Below are positions 23,867 to 33,965 of a DNA stretch of 41,700 nt, piece by piece. The stretch comes from Gammaproteobacteria bacterium. Its GTDB lineage: Bacteria; Pseudomonadota; Gammaproteobacteria; Thiohalomonadales; Thiohalomonadaceae. The DNA lies in NCBI GenBank assembly GCA_015231435.1, contig JADGBN010000013.1, positions 1-41,700 of the forward strand. The letters are read 5' to 3'. The notes beneath the pieces are model-generated. The model did not search any database, was not told where the DNA came from, and worked only from the letters and a program-made list of their open reading frames with translations. Position 1 is the stretch's first letter; every line of letters starts with the position of its first letter. Position numbers and translations under genes: made by a program.

Positions 23867-24396
23867 GACAAGGCGGCGAGCTGGCGCTGTAACAGCAGGG
23901 CAACCTCTTGATGCAGCTGAATGCTGGCGTGCAGCTGCCGCTCTTCAAGATCGGCGCTTTGGGCAGTGGCGGCAGAGAAGCTTGTCTCAAAGCGATAGAG
24001 GCGTTGCGCCCAGACAAGCTCACCCTGGGGGTTATGCAGCGTGGTGCGCAGGGTAAGTTGCAGCGTAAAGTGATCACGGCTGCTGCTGCCTAAGCGCCGC
24101 AGCTGAAGCTGGTAGTCGCTAATGGTTAATTTGGCAAGATCGGGGCTGTTTGCGGGGCTGACGCTAAGCGAACGCGCTGCCAGTGCCTGGGTTAGCAGAA
24201 AGGCCGCTTCGCTACCCTCCGTCACGCCCGCTAGCTGTAGCGTTCGCCACTCGGGGGCGAGGGTGGTCAGCGCCTCGCCGCGTAACTGAAAACCACACCC
24301 TGTGGTCAGCAGGGCAAGTAGCAGCAAAGGTAATGCCAGCTGTTGTCGCAGTGGTTGTTCCCGTTGTTGTTCCCGTTGTTGTTTTGGCTGTCGCAC
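23863..24396 (-). CDS. lptE: LPS-assembly lipoprotein LptE
   Basis: A 177-residue outer-membrane lipoprotein that plugs LptD and helps place lipopolysaccharide on the cell surface. The signal sequence ends in a lipobox LLTTGC, followed by the family signature CGFQLRG. The rest shows the LptE alpha/beta pattern (TISDYQLQLRRLGSSSRDH, RLYRFETSF). The start is GTG, three bases after the leuS stop, with little ribosome site, so translation is probably coupled. The leader before the hydrophobic core is unusually rich in Gln and Arg (QQREQQREQP), encoded by 12-bp tandem repeats. E. coli LptE has 193 residues. Confidence 0.93.
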   Translation of the reverse strand: MRQPKQQREQQREQPLRQQLALPLLLLALLTTGCGFQLRGEALTTLAPEWRTLQLAGVTEGSEAAFLLTQALAARSLSVSPANSPDLAKLTISDYQLQLRRLGSSSRDHFTLQLTLRTTLHNPQGELVWAQRLYRFETSFSAATAQSADLEERQLHASIQLHQEVALLLQRQLAALS

Positions 24397-24399
24397 GTT

Positions 24400-26856
<2,457 letters not shown>

Positions 26857-26986
26857 TTAGTTAAGTGTCAGGGGTTAGGTTGGGCAGGCAGAGTTGCTAG
26901 TCAACCATTAAGGGGCGTAAGAATACCGTACTCATTTCACGGATGACAGCGCTATGCGCCTGGGGCTATTTTCGCGCTGCCAAAGT

Positions 26987-27475
26987 CTACCAATGGTGCT
27001 GTTGGCGAATGGCGGCAAGCAGCCCATCGGCAGCGACGTTAACCAGATCATAAACATGGTCGAAACCGTGGGCACCGCCGTAGTAGGGATCGGGAACTTC
27101 GCGTGCCTGACGAGTCGTGGCAAAGTCGAGAAAGAGGTGAATATGTGACGTGTCATGACCTGCGGCAAGTTGTCGAAGTATGGCGAGGTTGTCATCATCC
27201 ATTGCCAGTACATAGTCAAACTGCTGCAGATCGGCGGCGCTCACCTGGCGTGCCCGCTGCTGAGTAATTGCAATACCATGTTTTTCTGCCACCGCTGCGG
27301 AGCGGCGGTCGGGGGGCTGGCCGACATGATAGGCATGGGTACCGGCAGAGTCGACATGAATGAGGTGCGTCAGCCCGGCATCGGCCACTTTTTTCTCAAA
27401 GACGCCGTGCGCCAAGGGTGAACGACAGATGTTGCCCATGCAGACAAAGATAACGTAAACAGGTTTTTGCGTCAT
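26987..27475 (-). CDS. Low-molecular-weight protein tyrosine phosphatase
   Basis: A 162-residue phosphatase of the LMW-PTP family. The P-loop is CMGNICRSP (Cys12 nucleophile, Arg18) right after the first strand VYVIFV, and the general-acid loop reads DPYYGG (the Asp of the DPxxGG motif). The length fits the family (about 150-160). In bacteria such enzymes dephosphorylate tyrosine kinases of polysaccharide export or other targets; no BY-kinase lies nearby here, so the substrate is unknown. A GGAG ribosome site precedes the ATG. It lies 38 bases downstream of the transaldolase gene. Confidence 0.95.
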   Translation of the reverse strand: MTQKPVYVIFVCMGNICRSPLAHGVFEKKVADAGLTHLIHVDSAGTHAYHVGQPPDRRSAAVAEKHGIAITQQRARQVSAADLQQFDYVLAMDDDNLAILRQLAAGHDTSHIHLFLDFATTRQAREVPDPYYGGAHGFDHVYDLVNVAADGLLAAIRQQHHW

Positions 27476-27513
27476 GTTAATCTCCGATAGGGTTTGGTGG
27501 CGGCCAAGCGCGG

Positions 27514-28446
27514 CTAGCCGCCCTGCACCATCGCTTCGAGTTTCAGGGTGTCCGCAGTGAAGGCACGAATGCCGTGGGAGAGTTTTTCCACAGCCATTGC
27601 ATCCTGGTTATGTTCCCAGCGGAAGCGCTTTTCATCAATTTCCATGCGACTTAGGTTGAGTGTGGCGGCAGCGCTGGCGACGAGCTGTTGTACTAAAGGT
27701 TCCTGGCTCTGTTGTAACTCCTGCAGCAGAGCGGGGCTAATGGTCAGCAGATCGCAACCGGCGAGGGCGCGAATTTCGCCAGCGTTACGAAAGCTGGCGC
27801 CCATCACCTCGGTTTGGTAGGCAAACTTTTTGTAGTAGTTATAGATACGCACCACTGACTGAACACCGGGATCATCACTGCCCTGGTAGTTAATGCCGCT
27901 CTCTTTTTTATACCAGTCGTAGATGCGTCCAACAAAGGGGGAGATGAGTTTAACCCCAGCCTCGGCACAGGCCACGGCCTGTGCAAATGAGAAGAGGAGG
28001 GTCAGGTTGCAGTGAATGCCCTCCTTTTCGAGTTCGGCGGCGGCGCGAATACCCTCCCAAGTGGAGGCGACTTTAATAAGAACGCGTTCCCGTCCGATGC
28101 CTGCTGCGTCATAGAGGGCAATGAGTTGGCGTGCCTTGTCGAGGGTGCCATTAAAGTCGAAGGAGAGGCGGGCATCGACTTCGGTGGAGACACGACCGGG
28201 GACAATTTCAAGGATCTTTACGCCAAAAAGAATGAGCAGATGGTCGATAATTTCCGCTGTAGAGCAGTGGCGGTACTCCTGCAGCGTCCTGTCGAGCAGA
28301 GGACGGTATTCGGGTTGCTGCACCGCCTTAAGAATGAGTGAGGGGTTAGTAGTGGCATCCTGCGGGCGATAGGCACGCATCGATTCAAAGTCGCCGGTAT
28401 CGGCAACTACGGTGGTCATTTGCTTGAGTTGCTCAAGTTGATTCAT
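27514..28446 (-). CDS. tal: Transaldolase
   Basis: A 310-residue enzyme of the non-oxidative pentose phosphate pathway; it transfers a dihydroxyacetone unit from sedoheptulose 7-phosphate to glyceraldehyde 3-phosphate. Features are [10 protein letters not shown] near residue 30, [12 protein letters not shown], and the Schiff-base lysine in [36 protein letters not shown] and [13 protein letters not shown] follow. It is of the TalA/TalB subfamily (E. coli TalB 317). The ATG has a GGAG site. It follows a tiny unknown gene and galU in the same direction. Confidence 0.97.
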   Translation of the reverse strand: MNQLEQLKQMTTVVADTGDFESMRAYRPQDATTNPSLILKAVQQPEYRPLLDRTLQEYRHCSTAEIIDHLLILFGVKILEIVPGRVSTEVDARLSFDFNGTLDKARQLIALYDAAGIGRERVLIKVASTWEGIRAAAELEKEGIHCNLTLLFSFAQAVACAEAGVKLISPFVGRIYDWYKKESGINYQGSDDPGVQSVVRIYNYYKKFAYQTEVMGASFRNAGEIRALAGCDLLTISPALLQELQQSQEPLVQQLVASAAATLNLSRMEIDEKRFRWEHNQDAMAVEKLSHGIRAFTADTLKLEAMVQGG

Positions 28447-28481
28447 GGTTAATCTCCGCGGGTAGGTTTTTTACATTATAT

Positions 28482-28685
28482 TTAGCGGGCATCATAGACC
28501 GCCATTATTGCTTTGAGTTCCCTCAGAACCTGCAGACGCTGCTGTGCGGTAAGACGTTGACACTGCGTGTGGTTGCCCCCCTGTTCCAGCACCGTCATGG
28601 TAGCGCGCACGGCGTCGCAGCCACAGTGGCAGATCGCCTCAATGCAAGCGATAATGGCGGATTGCTCATCCTGGCTTACACTCAT
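28482..28685 (-). CDS. Small cysteine-containing protein of unknown function
   Basis: A predicted 67-residue protein that I do not recognise, starting MSVSQDEQSAIIACIEAI. It carries a cluster CIEAICHCGCDAVR and a later HTQC, which could bind metal, followed by a helical C-terminal half (LTAQQRLQVLRELKAIM). It lies between galU (stop 10 bases upstream) and tal (35 bases downstream), all on the same strand, which supports it being real. The ribosome site is weak. An alternative TTG start at 28715 would overlap galU; ATG 28685 is preferred. It may be an unrelated small conserved protein. Confidence 0.5.
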   Translation of the reverse strand: MSVSQDEQSAIIACIEAICHCGCDAVRATMTVLEQGGNHTQCQRLTAQQRLQVLRELKAIMAVYDAR

Positions 28686-28695
28686 GGTCAAACGG

Positions 28696-29568
28696 TTAGT
28701 CGAGGGCTGCGGCAAAAGGCTTCAGCCAGCGGCGAAAATCATCGGACAGATGTTTGTCGCGCAGTGCAAACTCAACAGTGGCCTGTAAAAAGCCCTGTTT
28801 ATCGCCACAGTCGTAACTAATGCCGTCAAAAAGAAAACCGAACATCACTTCATATTCCAGTAACGCCTGCATGGCATCGGTAAGTTGGATCTCACCGCCT
28901 GATCCGGGTTGAGTTTCACGGAGAATCTCCATAATGCGTGGCGTGAAGATATAGCGGCCGACAATGGAGAGGTTGGAGGGCGCCTGGTCAACTTCGGGTT
29001 TCTCCACCATGCCGGCAATGCGTAGATCGTTTCCCTTTACATCGGCAATCCCATACTTTTTGACATCCTCCGGATTCACCTCCTCGAGGGCAATAATGCT
29101 GGTATGGGTGCGGTTATAGACCTCGACCATCTGGGTTAAACAGTTACGTTGGGGGTGATACATCAGGACATCCGGGAGCATCACGGCAAAAGGCTCATCA
29201 CCTATCACCGGTTCGGCGCAGAGTACCGCATGGCCTAGCCCCAGTGCCTGAGGTTGACGCACACTGATAATGCGCACGGTGCTCGGGGTGGTGCTGCGCT
29301 TCAGTTGCAGGAGATCGGTTTTGCCACGTCGAATGAGTTCAGACTCAAGCTCAAAGCGTTTATCAAAATGGTTTTCAATGGCTGATTTATCGGAGTGGGT
29401 GACGAGAATAATGTCGGTAATACCCGCCTCCGCTGCCTCCTCAACAATATATTGAATCAGCGGTTTATCTACCACTGGCAGCATCTCTTTGGGAATCGCC
29501 TTTGTCGCAGGGAGAAAACGGCTGCCAAGACCGGCAACGGGCAGGACAACTTTGCGTAACGGTTTCAT
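28696..29568 (-). CDS. galU: UTP--glucose-1-phosphate uridylyltransferase
   Basis: A 290-residue cytoplasmic enzyme making UDP-glucose for surface polysaccharides. The N-terminal AGLGSRFLPATKAIPKEMLP is the nucleotidyltransferase signature, followed by DKPLIQYIVEEAAEAG, VMLPDVLM, MVEKPEVDQAPSN and GRYIFTPRIMEIL, all standard for GalU. TCTGGAGA precedes the ATG. E. coli GalU is 302 residues. It starts one base after the stop of the coiled-coil gene upstream, so these two are probably co-transcribed. Confidence 0.97.
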   Translation of the reverse strand: MKPLRKVVLPVAGLGSRFLPATKAIPKEMLPVVDKPLIQYIVEEAAEAGITDIILVTHSDKSAIENHFDKRFELESELIRRGKTDLLQLKRSTTPSTVRIISVRQPQALGLGHAVLCAEPVIGDEPFAVMLPDVLMYHPQRNCLTQMVEVYNRTHTSIIALEEVNPEDVKKYGIADVKGNDLRIAGMVEKPEVDQAPSNLSIVGRYIFTPRIMEILRETQPGSGGEIQLTDAMQALLEYEVMFGFLFDGISYDCGDKQGFLQATVEFALRDKHLSDDFRRWLKPFAAALD

Positions 29569-29569
29569 A

Positions 29570-30076
29570 TTATCTCCAGATAACCATGTAAAGAATAAAG
29601 AAGGAGATCATTGCTAATACCACCCCGGAGATGCGGAAAACTTCATGATTGTTCGCAATACGGCGGCGTAACTCTTTAATAATGACATCTTTTTGTGTGA
29701 GATTGTCACCGAGGCTCTCCTGTCCGCTCTGTAACTCGGCAATCTCTTTTATCTGTTGTTGAATCGTTCTTTCCAACTTGCTTATTTTATCCTCCATCGC
29801 TTCAATCTGGTCCTGATATTCATTCAGGCTGCTGCCATCTTTATCCAGAGAGACCAGATCGGGTTCGACACCTTCGAGTTTATTGAGAATGGAGTCTTCG
29901 AAGGCACGCATTTTGACGTTATAGAACTCGTCATTACTGCCCCCCTCCCAAAACTGCTTTTCAAAGCGATCTTTTAGGGCACGGATCTGCTCCAGCGACT
30001 TGGGGCGCAGGCTATCGTAGGTTTTGACATAAGCAAAAGCATCGTTAGCATAGAAGGAGAGACTTTTATTGGCCAT
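29570..30076 (-). CDS. Tail-anchored coiled-coil protein of unknown function
   Basis: A 168-residue protein without recognised family. The N-terminal part (NDAFAYVKTYDSLRPKS) is soluble and rich in aromatic residues. A long heptad-like region at about 85-140 (DQIEAMEDKISKLERTIQ, IKEIAELQSGQ) predicts a coiled coil, followed by a single C-terminal membrane helix, ISGVVLAMISFFILYMVIW, ending in Arg. There is no signal peptide, so the bulk should be cytoplasmic and tail-anchored in the inner membrane. ATG 30076 is preferred to an in-frame GTG at 30082; both have weak ribosome sites. It directly precedes galU, hinting at an envelope or polysaccharide link. Confidence 0.7.
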   Translation of the reverse strand: MANKSLSFYANDAFAYVKTYDSLRPKSLEQIRALKDRFEKQFWEGGSNDEFYNVKMRAFEDSILNKLEGVEPDLVSLDKDGSSLNEYQDQIEAMEDKISKLERTIQQQIKEIAELQSGQESLGDNLTQKDVIIKELRRRIANNHEVFRISGVVLAMISFFILYMVIWR

Positions 30077-30154
30077 GGGCACACCCGATTAAGCAAGTCC
30101 CTAGTTTAACGTGCTAGGCGTGTCGGGGGAATGGATAGTGGGTCATTTGCAGGC

Positions 30155-30187
30155 AAAAAAAAGCGCCCCATAACTGCTATGGGGCGC
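30155..30187 (-). terminator. Rho-independent terminator of glnK-amtB
   Basis: On the minus strand a perfect 10-bp stem GCGCCCCATA / TATGGGGCGC with a five-base loop is followed by eight Ts. It lies 22 bases after the amtB stop and is one of the strongest terminators in the window. Confidence 0.93.
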
Positions 30188-30209
30188 AAATCACCTGAGG
30201 AGGTTTAGA

Positions 30210-31493
30210 TTAAGATTTAGTAAATTCAGGATAGGCTTCCATACCGCATTCGCTGAGGTCAACACCCTCATACTCATCCTCTTCCGAGACACGAATACCG
30301 GTGATGACCTTAAGCACCAGCCAAACGATGAAGCTGGTGACAAATACCCAGAGGAAAATGGTGATTAACCCCATAAACTGACCGGTAAAGCTCGCCTCAG
30401 CTTTGGTGAGCGGGACGGCCATCAGACCCCAGATGCCGACGGTGCCGTGAACCGAGATAGCACCGACAGGGTCATCAATTCTCAGCTTGTCCAGCGCAAT
30501 AACCGAAAGGACGACCAGGGCACCACCAATGGCACCAATCATCGTTGCGACCAGTGGCGTCGGTGTTGAGGGCTCTGCCGTAATCGCGACCAGACCTGCC
30601 AGTGCACCGTTAAGGGTCATGGTTAAATCGGCCTTGCCAAAGAGAATGCGGGCAACCAGCAGTGCTGCGATAAGACCACCGGCAGCGGCTGCGTTGGTAT
30701 TAACAAAGACCATGGCGACGGTGTTAGCACTGGCAATGTCGCCGAGTTTAAGCACCGAGCCACCATTAAAGCCGAACCATCCCAGCCATAAAATAAAGGT
30801 TCCCAGGGTTGCCATCGGCAGGTTAGCGCCGGGAATCGGATGTATCGCACCATTTGGCCCATATTTTCCTTTGCGGGCACCCAGCAGTAATACCCCAGCC
30901 AAAGCAGCACTGGCACCGGCAAGGTGAACAATACCGGAGCCGGCAAAGTCGGAGAAACCATAGTCATCACCTAGGCTGAAGAGGCCAAAGACTGACTGAC
31001 CACCCCATGTCCAGCTCCCCTCCATCGGGTAGATAAAGCCGGTCATTACCACCGCAAAGGCAAGAAACGCCCAGAGCTTCATGCGTTCAGCAACGGCACC
31101 GGAGACAATTGACATCGCCGTGGCAACAAAGACTACCTGAAAGAAGAAGTCTGAGGCATTTGAGTAGACCGAACCGCCGGCAAAGCCAGCTTCTGCCGAC
31201 TCGGCCAGCACCGCTTCACCGAGAAGTTCGGCACTGCTGGCGCCATCTAGTGCCAGATCTTTAAGAAAGGTGCCGCCGCCATACATGAGCTCATAGCCAA
31301 TCGCCATATAAGCGGTACAGGCGATAGCATAGAGGACAATATTTTTAGTAAGAATTTCGGTGGTATTTTTTGACCGTACCAGACCGGCCTCCAGCATCGC
31401 AAAACCGGCTGCCATCCACATTACTAAAGCACCCATCACCAAAAAGTAGAAGGTATCTAGGGCGTACTGCAGTTCAAAAATGGAGTTTTCCAT
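30210..31493 (-). CDS. amtB: Ammonium transporter AmtB
   Basis: A 427-residue inner-membrane ammonium channel with about eleven membrane helices. FAMLEAGLVRSKN near residue 31 is the Amt/Rh signature. The twin pore histidines are seen in GSGIVHLAGASAAL (His190) and SVHGTVGIWG (about His337). GGWTWG-like gating region appears as SWTWGGQSVFG. The C-terminal tail (EEDEYEGVDLSECGMEAYPEF) is the segment that normally contacts GlnK. AAGGAAAC precedes the ATG, 28 bases after glnK, and a strong terminator follows. E. coli AmtB is 428 residues. Confidence 0.97.
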   Translation of the reverse strand: MENSIFELQYALDTFYFLVMGALVMWMAAGFAMLEAGLVRSKNTTEILTKNIVLYAIACTAYMAIGYELMYGGGTFLKDLALDGASSAELLGEAVLAESAEAGFAGGSVYSNASDFFFQVVFVATAMSIVSGAVAERMKLWAFLAFAVVMTGFIYPMEGSWTWGGQSVFGLFSLGDDYGFSDFAGSGIVHLAGASAALAGVLLLGARKGKYGPNGAIHPIPGANLPMATLGTFILWLGWFGFNGGSVLKLGDIASANTVAMVFVNTNAAAAGGLIAALLVARILFGKADLTMTLNGALAGLVAITAEPSTPTPLVATMIGAIGGALVVLSVIALDKLRIDDPVGAISVHGTVGIWGLMAVPLTKAEASFTGQFMGLITIFLWVFVTSFIVWLVLKVITGIRVSEEDEYEGVDLSECGMEAYPEFTKS

Positions 31494-31521
31494 GACTGTT
31501 TCCTTAATTTAGGGGAAGAGA

Positions 31522-31863
<342 letters not shown>

Positions 31864-31930
31864 TTAAATCCTCTGTTGGCTAAAATCTGGTTAAAAATGA
31901 GATATAAAAAGCAAGCTTCAATTACCTTAA

Positions 31931-31946
31931 TGCACAGCTTGTGCCA
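31931..31946 (-). promoter_or_regulatory. Sigma-54 (RpoN) promoter of glnK-amtB
   Basis: Reading the minus strand, TGGCAC-AAGCT-GTGCA has the invariant GG (-24) and GC (-12) exactly 12 bases apart and matches the consensus TGGCAC-N5-TTGCA at all but one position. The implied start of transcription is near 31919, about 60 bases before the glnK start codon. Confidence 0.88.
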
Positions 31947-32010
31947 ATTTTATTTTATAAATAAAAACAGATGGTTAGTTTATATTCGGGGCGATCGCTC
32001 TGGGAAGTTC

Positions 32011-32024
32011 TGCACTATTGTGCA
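32011..32024. promoter_or_regulatory. Probable NtrC site (proximal)
   Basis: TGCACTATTGTGCA has the TGCAC/GTGCA arms of an NtrC site, but with four rather than seven bases between them. It is centred about 98 bases upstream of the predicted start and about three helical turns (32 bases) from the canonical site at 32041. The shortened centre makes it weaker than the distal site. Confidence 0.5.
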
Positions 32025-32040
32025 GCAGCCTCTTTGCCAG

Positions 32041-32057
32041 TGCACTTTGCTGGTGCA
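32041..32057. promoter_or_regulatory. NtrC enhancer site (distal)
   Basis: TGCACTTTGCTGGTGCA matches the 17-bp NtrC consensus TGCACC-N5-GGTGCA at all but one position. It lies about 130 bases upstream of the predicted sigma-54 start, like the enhancers of E. coli glnA and glnK. Confidence 0.82.
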
Positions 32058-32145
32058 TGGTTGGGGGGTAGGGGTGTTGTGGCTGATGAGCCGCTTGTGG
32101 TGAGTTCGTACTGGGCGTTAGTGGTTCAGTTGGCATTAACCCGCT

Positions 32146-32177
32146 GCCTGATCAGTGCCTCTCAGGCACTGATCGGC
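32146..32177. repeat. Strong inverted repeat after the MscS-family gene
   Basis: Perfect 11-bp stem GATCAGTGCCT (32150-32160) / AGGCACTGATC (32164-32174) with a three-base loop, extended on both sides by GCC/GGC with one bulged base. It lies 13 bases after the channel gene stop. Neither strand has a T run after it, so it may act as a 3' RNA-protecting hairpin or a weak terminator rather than a classic intrinsic one. Confidence 0.7.
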
Positions 32178-32189
32178 GATGATTGCAGG

Positions 32190-33965
32190 TTACTCCCCCT
32201 TAAGCGTGAGGGCGCCAAACCCTTCACCTTGATGGATGGTAAGTTGTGCAAAGGGGATGCCCCACTGTTCTTGATTACAGAGCCTGACCAGGGTCTGTTG
32301 TATCAGGCGCTGCAGATTGAAATAGAAGGGCGCTGCCTCCTTTTTCATACTGAGGTAGATAATGTAGTCGAGGGAACTTGCGCCCGCCTCCTTAAACTCA
32401 ACCAATAGTTGATTAACCATGGCGCTCCACTCTGACTCGTTTAGTGCCTGTTGCAGCGCTCCTTTCATCTTTAGTGGCACTTCATCAAGGGCAATCGCCT
32501 GATGCGCATAATCAATACCAAAAACCATCGGTATGCCATAGCCGACGCGGGAGAGGTTGCGAAATGAGCTATTGTAAAATTCACTAATAGGGATGCAGAG
32601 CTGGCTACTCGCGGCCATCACCACTGCTATCTCAACAGTGAGTTGCTTGACCTCGACAATACGTCCGTCACTTAGCATCAAAAAGTCGCCGACACTGCAG
32701 GAAAACCAATCCTCTTTACCTGATGGCCGCGAAACATCGTCAACAATTTTCTCTAACGGCAGGCGAATGACGCCATCGAGCTCTGGGTTGCGCAGAATCG
32801 CAAAGGTGCCAATTGAGCAGACCTCCATGGGAATACCGTTGTAGATCATCCGCTCATCTTCACGAACGCAGCCAAAATCGAGCAGGACGCGGATCTCTTT
32901 AATATATTTTGGCAGTGTTTCGCGTATCGTCAGCAGCAGCATAATAACCGCGATAATCACCAGTGCCAGCAGCAGCACGTCACTGCGGCTGTAGAAGACC
33001 ACCATCATCACTACTACCATAAAGATGCCGGTAATTAGGCGGTACATATAGTTAATTGCGCGTTGGCGATTGCGCTGGCGTCGTGACTGGGTAAAGTTTT
33101 TGTCTGGGGTGAAGAGGATCGCAAGGTTGCGCAGGCTAAGACTCACCAGCCAAACAGCGAGAAGCGCGCAAAGGGCAATTAGCAGCGTTAAGCCACGGCC
33201 GGCAAAGAACTGCTTCAGGGCGGATCCTATCGCTTGCCAGTTTGAACCAACCTCTCCTTGCAGGGAGGCTATCTCATACTCCGCCATCTCAATAGCATTG
33301 CTGGTCTCTTTCTGGCGCTGCTGCCACTGGTCAAGAAGAATCTTTAATCGTGCCAGAACCTCTTTTTCCGGTTTTTCATTGATCAGGGCTTGCAGTGATG
33401 AGATGGTCGCGCTGATGGTGCGCTGATTTTGCTGCAGGCGTATCATTGAACTGCGCAGGTGCTCAATCTGTCGCGGCTTTTCGGTAATATCTTTCAGGCT
33501 GCTCAGGAGGGGGCGGGTAATGGCAATTAACTCATCCTGCCAATTGAAGGTTGCGCTTGTCTCCTTATCCTCAAGGGACTCTATATCGGTCCCACCCTGG
33601 GCTATCCTGTCAAAGTTGCTGCTAATGGTATCAATCGTTTTACTGAGATTGGCGATACGCAGGTTAAGATTGGCTATCTCTTCATCGCGCTTTTCGCGGG
33701 TAAGGGCTTTGCGCAAGGTCTCCAGTGTTTTGCGTTCGCTAAGGAGTTCGCTGCGCAGTATGGTTAGCCTTTCAAGGGTGGTCGGTTCACGGTGTTCGGT
33801 GAAGATGTTATCCGTTTGACTGCTTTCGTTACTCAGCGTCGTTGCCGTCGCCGCTGCCGAGGTAGTGGCTGCTGTGGCGCTGCCACTGAGACCCTCCTCA
33901 GCAGCGGCTAGCAGGGGAAAATTAAGCAGCAGCAGTAGAAGTAGCGGCGTCAGGTATGCGGTCAT
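32190..33965 (-). CDS. MscS-family mechanosensitive ion channel with periplasmic coiled coil
   Basis: A 591-residue inner-membrane channel. Residues 1-22 are a signal peptide, followed by a Ser/Thr/Ala-rich linker and a long helical region (about 60-240: ERLTILRSELLSERKTLETL; KIDTISSNFDR-like segments). Membrane segments lie at about 255-282, 306-325 and 329-347. The MscS beta domain follows (about 365-440: GIPMEVCSIGTFAILRNP, VGDFLMLSDGRIVEV), then a C-terminal alpha/beta region. The layout resembles MscK/MscM-type large channels, though shorter. The start overlaps the glmU stop by four bases. It probably protects against osmotic downshock; substrate and gating are not inferable. Confidence 0.82.
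   Translation of the reverse strand: MTAYLTPLLLLLLLNFPLLAAAEEGLSGSATAATTSAAATATTLSNESSQTDNIFTEHREPTTLERLTILRSELLSERKTLETLRKALTREKRDEEIANLNLRIANLSKTIDTISSNFDRIAQGGTDIESLEDKETSATFNWQDELIAITRPLLSSLKDITEKPRQIEHLRSSMIRLQQNQRTISATISSLQALINEKPEKEVLARLKILLDQWQQRQKETSNAIEMAEYEIASLQGEVGSNWQAIGSALKQFFAGRGLTLLIALCALLAVWLVSLSLRNLAILFTPDKNFTQSRRQRNRQRAINYMYRLITGIFMVVVMMVVFYSRSDVLLLALVIIAVIMLLLTIRETLPKYIKEIRVLLDFGCVREDERMIYNGIPMEVCSIGTFAILRNPELDGVIRLPLEKIVDDVSRPSGKEDWFSCSVGDFLMLSDGRIVEVKQLTVEIAVVMAASSQLCIPISEFYNSSFRNLSRVGYGIPMVFGIDYAHQAIALDEVPLKMKGALQQALNESEWSAMVNQLLVEFKEAGASSLDYIIYLSMKKEAAPFYFNLQRLIQQTLVRLCNQEQWGIPFAQLTIHQGEGFGALTLKGE

Noticed and set aside
31971-32408. 145-codon plus-strand open frame upstream of glnK
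   Set aside because: It covers the NtrC sites and the antisense of the MscS-family gene, lacks a ribosome site, and its composition is that of a shadow frame.
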